Assembly: GCA_048013815.1 (NCBI GenBank)
Contig: CM106585.1
Location: 2,666,001 to 2,730,000 of the forward strand
Source: Setoptus koraiensis
Lineage: Eukaryota; Arthropoda
Direction of reading: 5' to 3'
DNA length: 64,000 nucleotides
Shown here: positions 1-11,908 of the stretch, piece after piece
Layout: each line of letters starts with the position of its first letter
Position numbering within the stretch: the stretch's first letter is position 1
The notes under the pieces: model-generated
What the model was told of the DNA's origin: nothing
Databases searched by the model: none
What the model saw: the letters and a program-made list of their open reading frames with translations, nothing else
Translations under genes and position numbers: made by a program

Positions 1-910
1 CGCGACACAAAAATGAAATACGCCGGCGATGCGTATTTTGCGGATTGTCCGCATCCACACGCCGTATGTAGTGCCAAAATGCCAGATTGTATATGGTCAG
101 TGGATGTCGCTTGTGGCTCGCAAGTCACAACGTTTGTGCAAGCTGCTGGCCAGCCAACAAACGAGCGAGGTGTGATTGACCCGTGGCTCATTTTTGTCAC
201 GAGTCACGAGTTGCGACCACGAGTTTTGCAGTCGACCTCTCGTGTTGTGGACGTTGTGCCAGCGGCAACTGGCCCCACACAATCAAGCACAACCAACCAG
301 CGGCTTGATTGGACGACGACACCCCGCACAAGAGTACAAGAGCCAGGTGACACCGTTAGCCGGGGTCACAGTTAACAGGGTCTGTTGTTGCAGTTATTAA
401 TCATGCGTCATCATTTGACATCATGAGCAGTCACAATCAGCAGCAATGTACAATGTGTAACGGATATAATAACGGATAACCCGCGATGACCGGCCCAACA
501 GCTGACAGTGTCATGCCGATCGACCATCGATTTGTGGCATGTGCCCTTGCGTAAAACGTGCAACATAAATGCAACAACCGCAACAGGAAATGGCCATTCA
601 AGTGGCACTCGCCGCTTGCATGATAATATCATGCATGCAAATGATATCATGATGATAATAACGGGCCCAAAACAGTAATAACAATAATGTCTGGCTCGGC
701 CATTTCAATTGTTTTGCGGGTTTTGAACTCTGTGCCCACTGTCACGCCGATGACGATAAGCGCCCCCGTGACTCGCCAGTCATGGCTCACGTCGGCGTGC
801 CCAGTGACCCGCAAGGTCTCGCTACTGACCCGTCAGCTTGCGCCCACCTCTCGCCGACAACAATAGCGGCGCTCCCACTTCGGGCCGGCAATCGTTACAA
901 TTGCCGCCTG

Positions 911-976
911 GCTCCGATCGCGGGCACCGATCGCGCGCTCCGATCGCTGGCACCGATCGCGCGCTCCGATCGCTGG
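911..976. repeat. 26-bp tandem repeat, two full copies
   Basis: Two perfect 26-bp copies lie at 925-950 and 951-976. They contain repeated CCGATCGC motifs, and a partial copy precedes them from 911. The block is CpG-rich. No function is evident. Confidence 0.85.
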
Positions 977-1788
977 CAATTATCAATGCGCCCATCATTA
1001 CGCAATGAGGAAGGAATCGTCGATGGGCGCACCGATAATTAGCGGCCAGGGTCGTCGCGAGCTTCGTTCTCGAGTGCAACGCAATTAGCATTTTTTAGCG
1101 TGCTTTCGTTGAATAACCGTGAATTTGGCAACCGCTGCCGCCGACAATGTCACAGACTAATATATGTGAGTTTTCCAGCAATGCGCCACAAACATGCCAA
1201 CGTTGGCAGACGGCGACAATAATCAATTATTGTCGTTTTCTCGCTCATTGATAATTGTATAAAACACTCACTGTTGCCGCATTATTATGTCAGCGACGAT
1301 GGCAAGCTCGCTCAGTCGGTTGAGGGGCGCATTTTCGTCTCGTTGTCGTCGTCTCTTCGTTGCAACCTTCCGATGGCGAGACGGTGCAACAGTGCGGCAG
1401 CGCGACGGTGCAACGGTGATAAGACGATGCGGCGAGCCGTGCCAATATGCTCTGAGGTGCACATGCAAAGCAGCCCTCGATGGAGCGAAACGCATGGACA
1501 TGAGCTCGGCAGAACGGATATATTCGCTGCTGCTGTTGCTGCCGTGAGGCGCTCCACAATTTACAAGCGATATCTCGGCGAGGCTTGTCAAATGCTAAAC
1601 ATAGACAATAAAGAGTTTAGCTGGCTCAGTATTCAAATGCTGGCTGGCTGGCTGGCTGGCTGGCGGCTGATGGTAGCAGCAGTAATTTGATGGGGTGTTT
1701 GTGCGGTCGTGCAATGACGTCAATTTGGAGCATAAATATTAAGTGATACACATCTCTGTATATGTGCTTGCTTGTTATGTGCGCACTT

Positions 1789-1921
1789 GAGGGATATATC
1801 TATACGAGGGATATGTATATACGAGGGATATGTATATATGAGGGATATACATATACGAGCGATGTACATATACGAGGGATATATATGTAATATTTGATGC
1901 CTGTATGTATATATATCCCTC
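1789..1921. repeat. 17-bp minisatellite ending in an inverted unit
   Basis: Units of GAGGGATATRTATATAC repeat with an exact 17-bp period from 1789 to about 1887 (five full units and part of a sixth). An inverted partial unit, GTATATATATCCCTC, sits at 1907-1921. The last forward unit and the inverted one form 13-bp complementary arms. Confidence 0.85.
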
Positions 1922-2674
1922 AAACATATAAGCATGTAACTTGCATGATGTAAGGGTATTTATAAATATGTTTACGACTCATGAGAGCTGCTCGTGATAC
2001 CAGATTCACAGGACATTATTACGAGCGATAGGGTGCAAACTTATTTCAGTCGCTGCTGCTCTTTTGCACATGTCACAATTGCCAATTGTTCACACTGGCT
2101 GCCTCGCCACGACGGGTCCCATTCACCTTGCTGCTTCAAGCTAAAAAAACTGACGAATAGTTGATGATAAGCGATAATAATTGTTGATCACAAACAAACT
2201 TTTATCTACTTGCACCCGGCGTAATAATAGCTGCTCTCACTCGTCGTCGTCTGGTCTGTGTGTGTGTTGACATATCTGTCACTTTTGGCCAATCATGCCC
2301 GCCTGACAAGCCTTGCGATAGTGCAAAAAACAACAACACAAACAGCACGAGCTTATTGCCAACGGCAACAATCTCAATTGTCAATTGTGTGCCAAAATGC
2401 AAATATGCAAATATAATGAACAACTCAATGCTAATTAACCAGCCGCTACAACAGCCGAGCAATTATGACAGCTGCTAACGTGCCGTGCCAATCAATAGCC
2501 ATAATAGCAATTATTCATGCTATTATCTAATACTATTATAACACACAGACACACAATACGCGGGCTGCATCAATGTGCCGCAACAACCGAGTTCTTCAAC
2601 TAGATTGTCACCTATTCGAGAACCACCAACGGCAACGAACGAGCGAAATCGACCGACCGACCCGAAGCCGATAA

Positions 2675-2689
2675 ATGGCAGCAGCCAAG
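2675..2689 (+). other. Possible first coding micro-exon (ATG then splice donor)
   Basis: An ATG is followed by four codons (Ala-Ala-Ala-Lys) and then a consensus donor, AAG|GTGAGT, at 2690. The phase is 0. Joined to the splice-acceptor-like site at about 15918 before ELK, it would not be in the ELK reading frame, so it is not an obvious ELK exon. This could be a real first exon or chance. Confidence 0.15.
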
Positions 2690-4009
2690 GTGAGTAGACA
2701 AGCGGCTCGGTGGCGCATCAACCTTGATATTCTCCGTCGTAGAGCTGAACGAGCTGAGCGATCGGCAATATTGTTGCCAACTTGTTCTGAGCTTACTTCA
2801 CAATTGTCACTTTATTGCCGGCGACTGTGCCGAGCCGACAGGTGGCGCCTCGCCAACGATGGTCCATATCGATTATGTAACATAATTATAAATAACGCAC
2901 ACACACAAGCATGAGTTAGACGAGTCAACCTGTTGGCCGAATGTTTGAATTGATGAGCGGGCTTCGCATGAACAGAGTTTATAAATACCCGACTTGTGCC
3001 GCCGCCGCTGCTGCTGTTAACGGCGATACTACAACAGCAACAACAACAACAACTGCAACTACAACTACAACAGCAACAAGTTGGGTTGCGTCATTTACTG
3101 AACAAGATTAGACCAGGATAAGAGTGACACCAATGGCAGCAGCGGCAGCATAATAATACGGCCAGTTATGTAGTTGTTGTGCCGTTATGTTCAGTGAGTT
3201 ATATGGTTAGTTAGTTAGCTGGTCTGTGGTGCTGGCGGTGGTGCAAATGGTGATGCCGCCGCCGCCGTTGTGATGCAGTTACATCGGCGGCAAACAGTTA
3301 GATGCGCATGTATGTGGCCTTAGCAATTAAAACAAAGACACACACACAACTATAAAATCATCATCACTATTACATAACGGTTAACGGTGTATGAGTGGTG
3401 GTGTTGCGAGTGCATGAGTGACTGAGCCAACTGTAGCTGCGCTGGCCACTGTGACAACAAGAATCTGTCATTTGTTTATTTGTGCTCTATTGGTTAACTA
3501 GGCCTAAACGCCATCAACTTTACCTGTGCTCCGCTTGTGCTTTACCTGTGCTTTAGCTGTGCTCGGCTGGTACCGTCGCCAGTGCTTCACTGGTGGCGGT
3601 GGTGTTGTCAAGCAGCTGCAGCTCAGGTGAGTTGTGGCCGCCTGTGCCGTTTTATGGTTGCCATAGTTACCTGGCGCATTTATATATTGCATTGCCACCA
3701 CAGCGGCATCAACAGCGCCATCAACAGCGCCATCAGCAGCGCCATCAGCAGCGACAACAGCAACAGTGTTACAGTTACAGCATTAACTAACGGCGCAACA
3801 TAACGGTAACTGGTGCCATACGACAAGTGGTTGTTTATTGGCCGCTGGTGCCACAGTCTAGATCAGACTGTGTGCTGTTGCCATTGAATGTTGATCAGCG
3901 ACAGCAGCAGCATCATCATCATTGCCATCGGGCATCTTCTATAGGTATTGTCCGCTGCTCAACAGCAGCAGCACACACACACCAACCATGTCCATTGAAT
4001 TGGAGCCAG

Positions 4010-4070
4010 CTCACCTAGATCCTCTCCCGAAGCTTGCCGAGCCAGCGGCCAGGAGAAGGATCTAGGTGAG
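4010..4070. repeat. Inverted repeat, 14-bp arms plus extension
   Basis: CTCACCTAGATCCT at 4010-4023 is exactly complementary to the end of 4051-4070. After a one-base bulge, four more pairs follow. The loop is about 23 nt. The right arm ends in CTAGGTGAG, which resembles a splice donor. Confidence 0.8.
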
Positions 4071-4166
4071 GCGGTTAGTCGGGCCGATGACGCAATGCAA
4101 TCAGATTGATTTGTATTGAATTTCATTTCGTTCTGGCTCACACACACACTCACTCACTCACCTGTG

Positions 4167-4208
4167 CAAGTACAAGCACAAGTACAAGTACAAGTACAAG
4201 TACAAGTC
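4167..4208. repeat. Hexanucleotide tandem repeat (TACAAG)n
   Basis: About seven copies of TACAAG, one with a C for T change, run in a row. It is a simple microsatellite within the repeat-rich upstream region. Confidence 0.85.
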
Positions 4209-4455
4209 AAATAATAAAAATAAACCTGACCAACGGTGCTGTCGCCGTCGCCGAGCCAGCAGCGACAACGTTGGCGCCGCCGTGCTCGAATTTAGGTGAG
4301 GTGAGCTAAGGTTAGGGGGGCTCTGCGATGACAGCCATCACAATCCATCTTTTCTCCTTTTTCGCCATCTCCACACTCTTTCTATTTGTGCCTCGACGCG
4401 CTGGCCAAGCTGGCGGTGCTGGCGACGCGGCTTCGGGGCGCATCCTTGCCGCTAA

Positions 4456-4912
4456 AAACGACGACAACGACAACTGAAACGACGGCGACACCTGAAACGA
4501 CAGCGACAACCGAAACGACGCCGACAACTGAAACGACAACGACAACCGAAACGACAACAACAACTAAAACAACAACAACAACGGCGGAGAGTTTCTTCAA
4601 CAACCTTCAATTTCCAATTCACTACCAGCCGTTCAAGTGTGTGTGTGTGTGTGTGTCGCATTGCAGTGTGTGTCGCATTGGAGATGGAGAGTATTGCTTT
4701 GATTGGCGATGATGCAACTAGTTTTGGCGTGTGTGTGTGTTCAACATTGTGTGTGCAGTCGTCACAATGTCAAGTGAGCTCAATGACAGAGTCCAGTTTC
4801 GGGCCAACAGCAACAACAACGGCAGCAGCGACAGCAACGACAACAACGACGGCAACGACGGCAACGACGGCAACGACAACAACGGCAACAACGACAACAA
4901 CGACGGCAACAG
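4456..4912. repeat. ACGACAACN and CAACGACGG triplet-type arrays
   Basis: Two low-complexity blocks lie at about 4456-4583 and 4805-4912, built from ACA, ACG and GGC triplets, with GT runs between them. They yield poly-Thr, poly-Asn/Asp and poly-Val/Leu frames that have no protein-like composition. Confidence 0.7.
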
Positions 4913-6216
4913 GTGACAGTTACTCACACTGCTGGCGCTGCTGCTCCAGTTGGTTATGAGAAGAAAAAGAAAAAACTTTTCTTCTGCTGTCCGCTTCTTC
5001 CACTGGTCGCGCTGGCCGATAGCGGCCACTCGCTATTAATACACCACCGCCACCGACAACGACAACGACAACAACAACAGCTACGACAACAACGACAACG
5101 ACAGGCGCTGTAGCCAGTGGCAGTTAAGTGCCGTGTTGCACATGTTGTGCCGTTGTCCACTTGCCTGCTTGTGTCGGCCGTGCTGCGACGGTTGTCGTCG
5201 TTGTTTCGCCGCGACCAATAGCGACCAGCAACAACAACAACAGCGACAACAACGACAACAGCGGCGGCGGACAGGCGAACGGTGACACAAACACACAAAT
5301 CCGCTTCTTATTTCAATCGGCAGGCACACACAAGCGTAACTTACCGTCAGTGGCCGTGGTTGTGTCAAGCGGCAGCCCCAACTGACAGCAACAAGTGACA
5401 GCAACAATAGCGGCTGCGACACACGCAGCCGAGCCAACCACCTATCTGGACGACACATAGAACACACATTCTGTTGTTCATTGGCAAGCTCGCTGCTCGA
5501 GGCAATGTCACTCGACAGGTAAAGGGGACGGCGGGCGTTTGAAAGAAATTGGGTCATTCACAGACAAACAAGCGGCAATTTCGTTGTAACAATGCGCGCC
5601 TCTCACCTTTGGTTTGGGCAGCGCTTCGGTTCGGGCAGCGCTTCGGTTCGGGCAGCGCAAGTTCCTTCGAAACGAAACTGGCGGGCGTGTTGCGTCACAG
5701 CGGCATTGGCGAGCGCATGTGAACAATCGAACGTCGCCGTCGTCGATACTGCGGATCCGATTGCAGATCCACTGATCTAAATTGGTCTGCGGCTATCACA
5801 TTCATTACCTGCCACAAGCTGCTGCTGCTGCTGCGACAACTTACACAAACAATTCGGGCGAGCAGCGAGCTGCTGAAAGTTGCCCGAAAGTAACGGTGCC
5901 GAGCAAAATTGCGTCTTGCTATTATTAGAGACACACTCGCCGCTGTAGCCGTGAGTTGTTGTTGGCTGTTGTGGGCTGTTGTTGGCTGTTGTGGGCTGTT
6001 GTCGGCTGTTGTGAGCCGTTGTGAGCCGTTGGCATGGCCACGTGAGCGGCAAACGGTAACCAAAGCCACAACTCGCTGTCATCCAGTGACAATTGGCGCT
6101 GTGAGATAATTGAGATTTGAATATTCGTTTCGCTGGCTCGGCGCTCGAACATTCACCAACATTCAAACAACGTTGCAGCCGCCGTCGAGCTGTGGCTTAA
6201 ATTAGCTCTGACACTT

Positions 6217-6306
6217 GTCGCTGTTGTTGGTCGCTCGTCGTTGTTTGTCGCTCGTCGTTGTTGGTCGCTCGTCGTTGTTTGTCGCTCGTCGTTGTTTGTC
6301 GCTCGT
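6217..6306. repeat. 17-bp GTCGCTCGTCGTTGTTK tandem array
   Basis: About five units differ mainly at the last base. A related GTTGTNGGCT array precedes it at about 5950-6015. Confidence 0.75.
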
Positions 6307-7189
6307 TGCCTGTCGTGTGTCGCTGGCAATGACAACCAAAGCCCGCTTTAGAGATTGTTGTTGCGCAACAATTTTCGCCACCGACCAGAACGCGTGCTGT
6401 GTGCGCAGTGCGCACTAGCCAATTGAATTGTAATTGTGTGTCTGTCTCACCTCTAGCGACTCATTCGATATGCGCGATTGTGCCTACCTGTCGAATCAAG
6501 CGACAGTGCAGTGAGAGGCAGAGGGACAAAAATAACAGTAGTTGCATAACTGATTGTGTGGCGGCCAGCATCGAGCCTAACGAGCGACGACGGCGCCCGC
6601 AACAAGTGAGCTGCTCTGTGTGAAAAGAATAGGCATGCCAAAAGAAGTTGTTAGCGCCGTCAGTTGGCGTTGCCGTTGTTGTCGCTGTTGTCGCTGTTGC
6701 CGTTGTTGTTGCCGCTGTTGTTGGCGTCGCTGTGCCGTTATGTAGATGAGCCGACTCCTTTGCATGTCTTGAAGAGCATGCTATAACGGTGCTGTTGCTG
6801 GCGTGGCCGGCGTTGTTGGCGCTGTTGTTGTTGTTGTTGTTGTTGTTGCCGTTGTTGTCAGGTCATGGCCACTTGCCACTCTATATCCTATTATTGTGCG
6901 CACTCGCTGGCAAGTGGCTCCGACGAGAAGCACAACTTGCCAGCTTGCACACAAAGGCGATTACATAATAGGCAACTATTACGTATTATTAATAACGGCC
7001 TAGGCCATTGCCTAGCCAGAGAGGCTCTCGCTTTCGTCTCGCCGTTGGCTGGCTGCTCGGCTGCTCGGCTGGCTGGCTACTTTTATCTGGCTGCCCGGCC
7101 GGCCGTCTATTTATCAGCCAGTGCGTGTGTGTGTGTGTCTGGCTTCGGTCTGGCTGGCTTCGGTTTGGCTGGCTTCGGTTTGGCTGGCT

Positions 7190-7236
7190 GCTTTTATCTG
7201 GCTGGCGGCTCGCGCCCAAGCCAGCCAGATAAAAGC
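7190..7236. repeat. Perfect 17-bp hairpin
   Basis: The left arm GCTTTTATCTGGCTGGC (7190-7206) is fully complementary to 7220-7236, with a 13-nt loop. It lies at the end of a GGCTGGCTTCGGTTT tandem stretch (about 7136-7190). Confidence 0.9.
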
Positions 7237-7949
7237 CGCCAATGGCAATGGGGAGCGCACGCGCGCCACTGCTGGCAAGCTAGCGTTGGCACGTCGTAAA
7301 GCGGCCGGCTGACGGGCTGGCTGGCTGTGATAAACATAAACAAGTTTCGCTTATCCGATTCGCTCAATAAGCTGGCTTCGTCCGAAAAGGAAAACGTCTC
7401 GCAATTGGCGAGCTTTTCATAGAAACGCGCTCTCTCGGCTAAATAATAATAACCGGCTTTTGGCCAGCGCGCACACACACACAGCCGCCCATTGAGTCAC
7501 CTTACGAGCGAGCAACAAGTGCCTAACAAGTGGCGGCTTTATTTTCGCTTTTATCCGTATTCATTTCGCGCTAATTCTCGAGCTCGTCGGCTCGTTGGCT
7601 GCGACATGAGCACTGAGTGAGCGAAACATCTGACGAGACACACAAGCGCACGGCCGAGCAAACGAGGAAAGATTGAGAGTCTCGAATTGAGAGACTCGAT
7701 TCGAGAGGCAAAAGTGCAAAATTCGAGCGAGCTGCCCATACACACAACAGCGCACAACAGCACACAACAGCACACGACGGCATGCACGGCTCGACGGCCA
7801 GACCCGTCCCGTCCAAAACACCAAAGGAACTCACCTGTTTCCTGTCGACTTTCCTGCAGGACTTTCCTCGCCGGCTGGCTGGCCGTGTTGCGTTGCGTTG
7901 CACGTTCACGTAACGGCGTTGGCACAGTGCGAGCGCATTGTGTAACAGC

Positions 7950-8035
7950 ATTGTATAAGCATTGTATAAGCATTGTACAAGCATTGTATAAGCGTTGCAT
8001 AAGCGTTGTATAAGCCTTGTACAAGCGTCGTACAG
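7950..8035. repeat. 11-bp tandem array (ATTGTATAAGC)
   Basis: Seven full units and one partial unit repeat with an exact 11-bp period. Variants include GTTGCATAAGC and the palindromic CTTGTACAAG. The array runs into ACAG|GTGAGA, a donor-like string at about 8036. Confidence 0.85.
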
Positions 8036-8577
8036 GTGAGAGTTGTTAATGTAACGTCAATATAAATATACAAAAATATATTGTTGCGCTCGCCGTGAGC
8101 AGCCGATCTGAGCGGCCGACAGTGACTGTCGGCCACTCTCGCCCATGGCTGTTGCACGTGTGTCGTGTGTGTACGTGTGCGTGAATAGGGCGCCAATTGG
8201 CCGCTCGCAAACGGTTGACTCGCAAACAGTTGACTCGCGAATTGTTGAAAAAGTGGAAAAAGTCGAAAAGTGTTGCGCGTCAGGGTCGATTAGCGGCCAC
8301 TGCACGCCAATTTGTTGTGTGTGTGTTTCGCGTATCGATGTCGGCCCGGCGTCTGGCCGCGAAATCGATGTAAATGTTTACTGATTGGTGTCGCTGGCGC
8401 CGACGGAGCGGCCAGGACGCCGATAGAGCGGCCAGGAGCTCGCCGAGGGCGCCCGCCAGAGAAACAAAGTCGCTGCGGCGGCCCGAGCGGCGCGCACCGG
8501 CCCGTCACGGCAACAACAACAGCACAACAACAACAGCACAACAACAGCAGCAACAACAACGACAACAACAACAGCAA

Positions 8578-8649
8578 CAGCAACAACGACAGCAACAACG
8601 ACAGCAACAACGACAGCAACAACGACAGCAACAACGACAGCAACAACGA
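8578..8649. repeat. 12-bp CAGCAACAACGA array
   Basis: Six units repeat within a wider CAA/CAG tract (about 8510-8650). It gives poly-Gln or poly-Asn/Asp frames and is treated as simple repeat, not coding. Confidence 0.8.
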
Positions 8650-10364
8650 CGAGCGAGCAACTTATCACGACAGCGCCGAACGGCCGTTGATAGGGCCCGT
8701 CTGACAGGCGCTCGATGGGCGCTTGATAGGCGCTCGATAGGAGGAAAGAGCGCGACAGGAAAGGAGAGCCGCTAATTTATCGTACATAGTGTGGCTAGTG
8801 TGGCGCTGGCGAGATTATCTCATTAACTGTTATATTTGGCTGGCTAATTCCGCCAGCCAGTCAAATATATATAATAAGTGAGTCAAATTGGAAACGAGAT
8901 AACGCTCAAGATAGAACCAATTGTCGGCAACCAATCTCGCTCAGCGCTGACGCTTGCGCGCACTCAACGCACTGCAGCCAGCCCGACCAGCTAGTTACGT
9001 AATACCTGTCAACTTGTTTACATGTACACGGCACGCAACGGCCGCTACGTGATTCTTATTATAACAACAACAGCAACAACAACAATTGCCATCATTCATT
9101 TTTGGCAATACGCACAACTGGCTGCTCGGCTGCTCGGCTGGTGTCATGGTCATCCTTTGTTGAGAGCAACAAGCAACAAGTGCGCATGGATATTATGTTG
9201 TATAATGTGTTATATTATGTATTATTATGGTCAATGGCGACGCTGTAACTGCTGCGCTGGCTGCGCCGCCACCTCTGTCCACCTAGCGCGCATACAAACA
9301 AACAATGCTCGCCACACTCACCGACAAACAACGCAAGCGGCGGCACGGGGCGCCCCGCAAACAGGCCGGCGCTGTACGGCTCGACGGGCCGACCCGACCA
9401 ATTCAATGGGAGCTGCTGGCTGGCAGACCCGTGTGTGTGACGGGCGCGCCGCCTAATTGGGCGCCCATCCGACCACACATGCTCACTCACTCACTCACTG
9501 ATCGTGTCGGATTGGTCTGACTCTCAATCTCGCTCTGGCGAGACGGTCTCACAACGGGCCCGTCGCCTGTCCGCTGGCGGCCCGACCGGCGACCCGACTG
9601 GCGGCTCGACTGGCGGCTCGAAGCGGCATCAGCGGCCTGAACGACAACGCGCTGGGGCCCGTTTAGATGCCGACACACATTGGCTCGCTGACAGAGCAGA
9701 AACAATGGACACACAGATCCGACAATGAAATCGAGCGACCGACAAACAAACAAGCGCACTCGATTATCCAGAGCAGGCCAGACGAGCGCGCCAATTAAGG
9801 TGGGCAGCGATCACAATAGCAGCTCATCAATTGTTGTTGTTGATGTCATTTAAGGAGAGCTTTCTCCTGTTGTTGCCGTCGTTGTTGTTGTTGTTGCTGT
9901 TGCCATTGCTGCCGTTGTTGCTGTTGCTGTTGTTGTTGTTGTTGTTGTTGTCGTTGTTGTCGTTGTCGTTGTTGTTGTTGTTGTTGTTGTTGTTGGTGTT
10001 GGTGGTGCCACGGTCATGCCCGCTGCCGCCGCCAGTTCCCAGAACGGCCATTGATGGGCCAAGCCTGATACTGACCATCGTCGTAATGACAAAGCGAGCG
10101 AGTAAAAGAGCGCACAGAGAGAGAGAGGGAGAGAGAGAGTGAGCCAACAGCAGCGACAGGCATGAGTTGCGGTGGTGAGCGACAGGTGAAATGATTTCAA
10201 TATCAAGTGGCGCCGCCCAAGCTCGCTCGCCTGCGCTTGTGTCCGCTCGCTCGGGCTTGCGGCGGCCAGCGAGCGGCGGGTTGCGCATGTGCCCGTCTAT
10301 TTGTCGTTGTTGTTTTTGTCGCTGTTGTCGTTGTTGCTGTCGTTGTCGTCGCTGCTGCTGTTGT

Positions 10365-10397
<33 letters not shown>

Positions 10398-10791
10398 GGT
10401 TGTGTTGGCGGCGCGCGAGGCGAGCCGCCAGTGCAGATGGACACACAAAACAGCAGCGGCGATTGTCAAGTGGCCGCGACAGAGCGAGCGACTGGCGAGA
10501 AAAGGAAAGTCCCAGTTTGGGCGTCAGTGGCTCCGCTGGCTCGGCTGGCCGGCGCTCGAATGGCTCGAATCAGACTGAGTCACATGAGAGAGTTGGCATG
10601 AGTGCGCTTGTGTGACGTCGCTGCTGACGCAACAAGCGCTGCCCGTCGAGCCGGTCGGTCGGTCGGTCGGTTGGCCGGTTGGCCGCTGCGACGGACACAC
10701 TCTGGCGGCGAGCTGATTTAATTCTAGGGCCGGCGAGCCGGGCGCTCATCAAACTATTTAGTCGCTCAAGCGTGAATCCTAGCCCCATATT

Positions 10792-10811
10792 GGCGCTGCC
10801 AAGGCAGCGCC
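10792..10811. repeat. 9-bp hairpin with 2-nt loop
   Basis: GGCGCTGCC, AA, GGCAGCGCC form a perfect short stem-loop. No U tract follows it and no terminator role is implied in this eukaryotic context. Confidence 0.75.
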
Positions 10812-11876
10812 GGCCGACATCGTTCTCAGCCGACCGGTCGCCGGCATCGTCTTGCCTCTACGAGGCAGCAGCTTCTATGAGCCAGCTTCTATGAGCCAGC
10901 TTCTATGGCTAGCCAGTGACTGTATGAGGCAGCAGCGGCCGGCGACAAGAGCAACGGCTCTAGTGTGGCGGCCATAGTGTTCGGCCGTAGCGAGCGGAGA
11001 GTATGTCACAAATAATTGGTCATCAAAGTCAAGTTTCTTATAATAGTTTTTCGCTGCCAGTTGTCGTTGCGGTCGCTGGCTAAGCTGTGTGTGTGTGTCG
11101 CGAATTCTAGTTCTCGCTGCCTGTGCTGCCTGCTCCAGTCTAGGTAACTAGTTCACCGCGGCCGCCAGTACCGTTATCGGCGCCAGCGCTGTCATAGGAG
11201 TAGCCCGAAGTAGGCATTTCAAGTCCAACGCGGAGACACTCTCCAGTGTAGATCTCAATTACTGTGACACCGCCGCCGTTACCCGTTCACCTGTTGCCTG
11301 CTCACCTGTTCTCTGGCGCCCGTTAGCCCGCTCACCTGTTGCCGTCGCTGTCGCCGTTGCCGTCGCTGTTGCTGTCGCCGTTGCCGTCGCTGTTGCTGTT
11401 GCTGTTGCCATTCACACACACACGACTGCCTCCCTCTCTATTTAGCTCTCTGTTTATCTGCTGGCTTGTCGCTGCTCGCTGCTCTCGGCTGGCCGCTCTC
11501 CGTTCGCCTGTCTAGCCGGCCTAGCCGGCCGGCTGCGTAGTGGGCAGCTAAATAAAGAACCGCCAAGACGGACCTTGCCAGCAACAGTGGTAGTAGTTAG
11601 TTTTACTGTCACTACCAACGCTGCCAACATAAATTATCCCGGCCGTCACACACACACACACACAGCGCACACACACACACACACTCGCTCGCTGGGGGAA
11701 GACACTGTGCGCTGTGCCCCTGCGCACAATAGTGCACGAGCTTGCGAGTGGCTGCTGTGCCAAACTTGGCCAGCCGAGTCGCTGCTGTGTTATAATTAGG
11801 CAACTGACATGCGCACGATGCCTTCCCCCCCGCCATCGGTCTGATACTTTATGGCTACTGCTAGCCTATTACCTGA

Positions 11877-11908
<32 letters not shown>

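Noticed and set aside
9827-10444. 205-codon minus-strand frame with poly-Asn and poly-Gln
   Set aside because: It spans two GTT/GTC repeat tracts and has no recognisable domain; the plus strand gives equally long poly-Leu frames.
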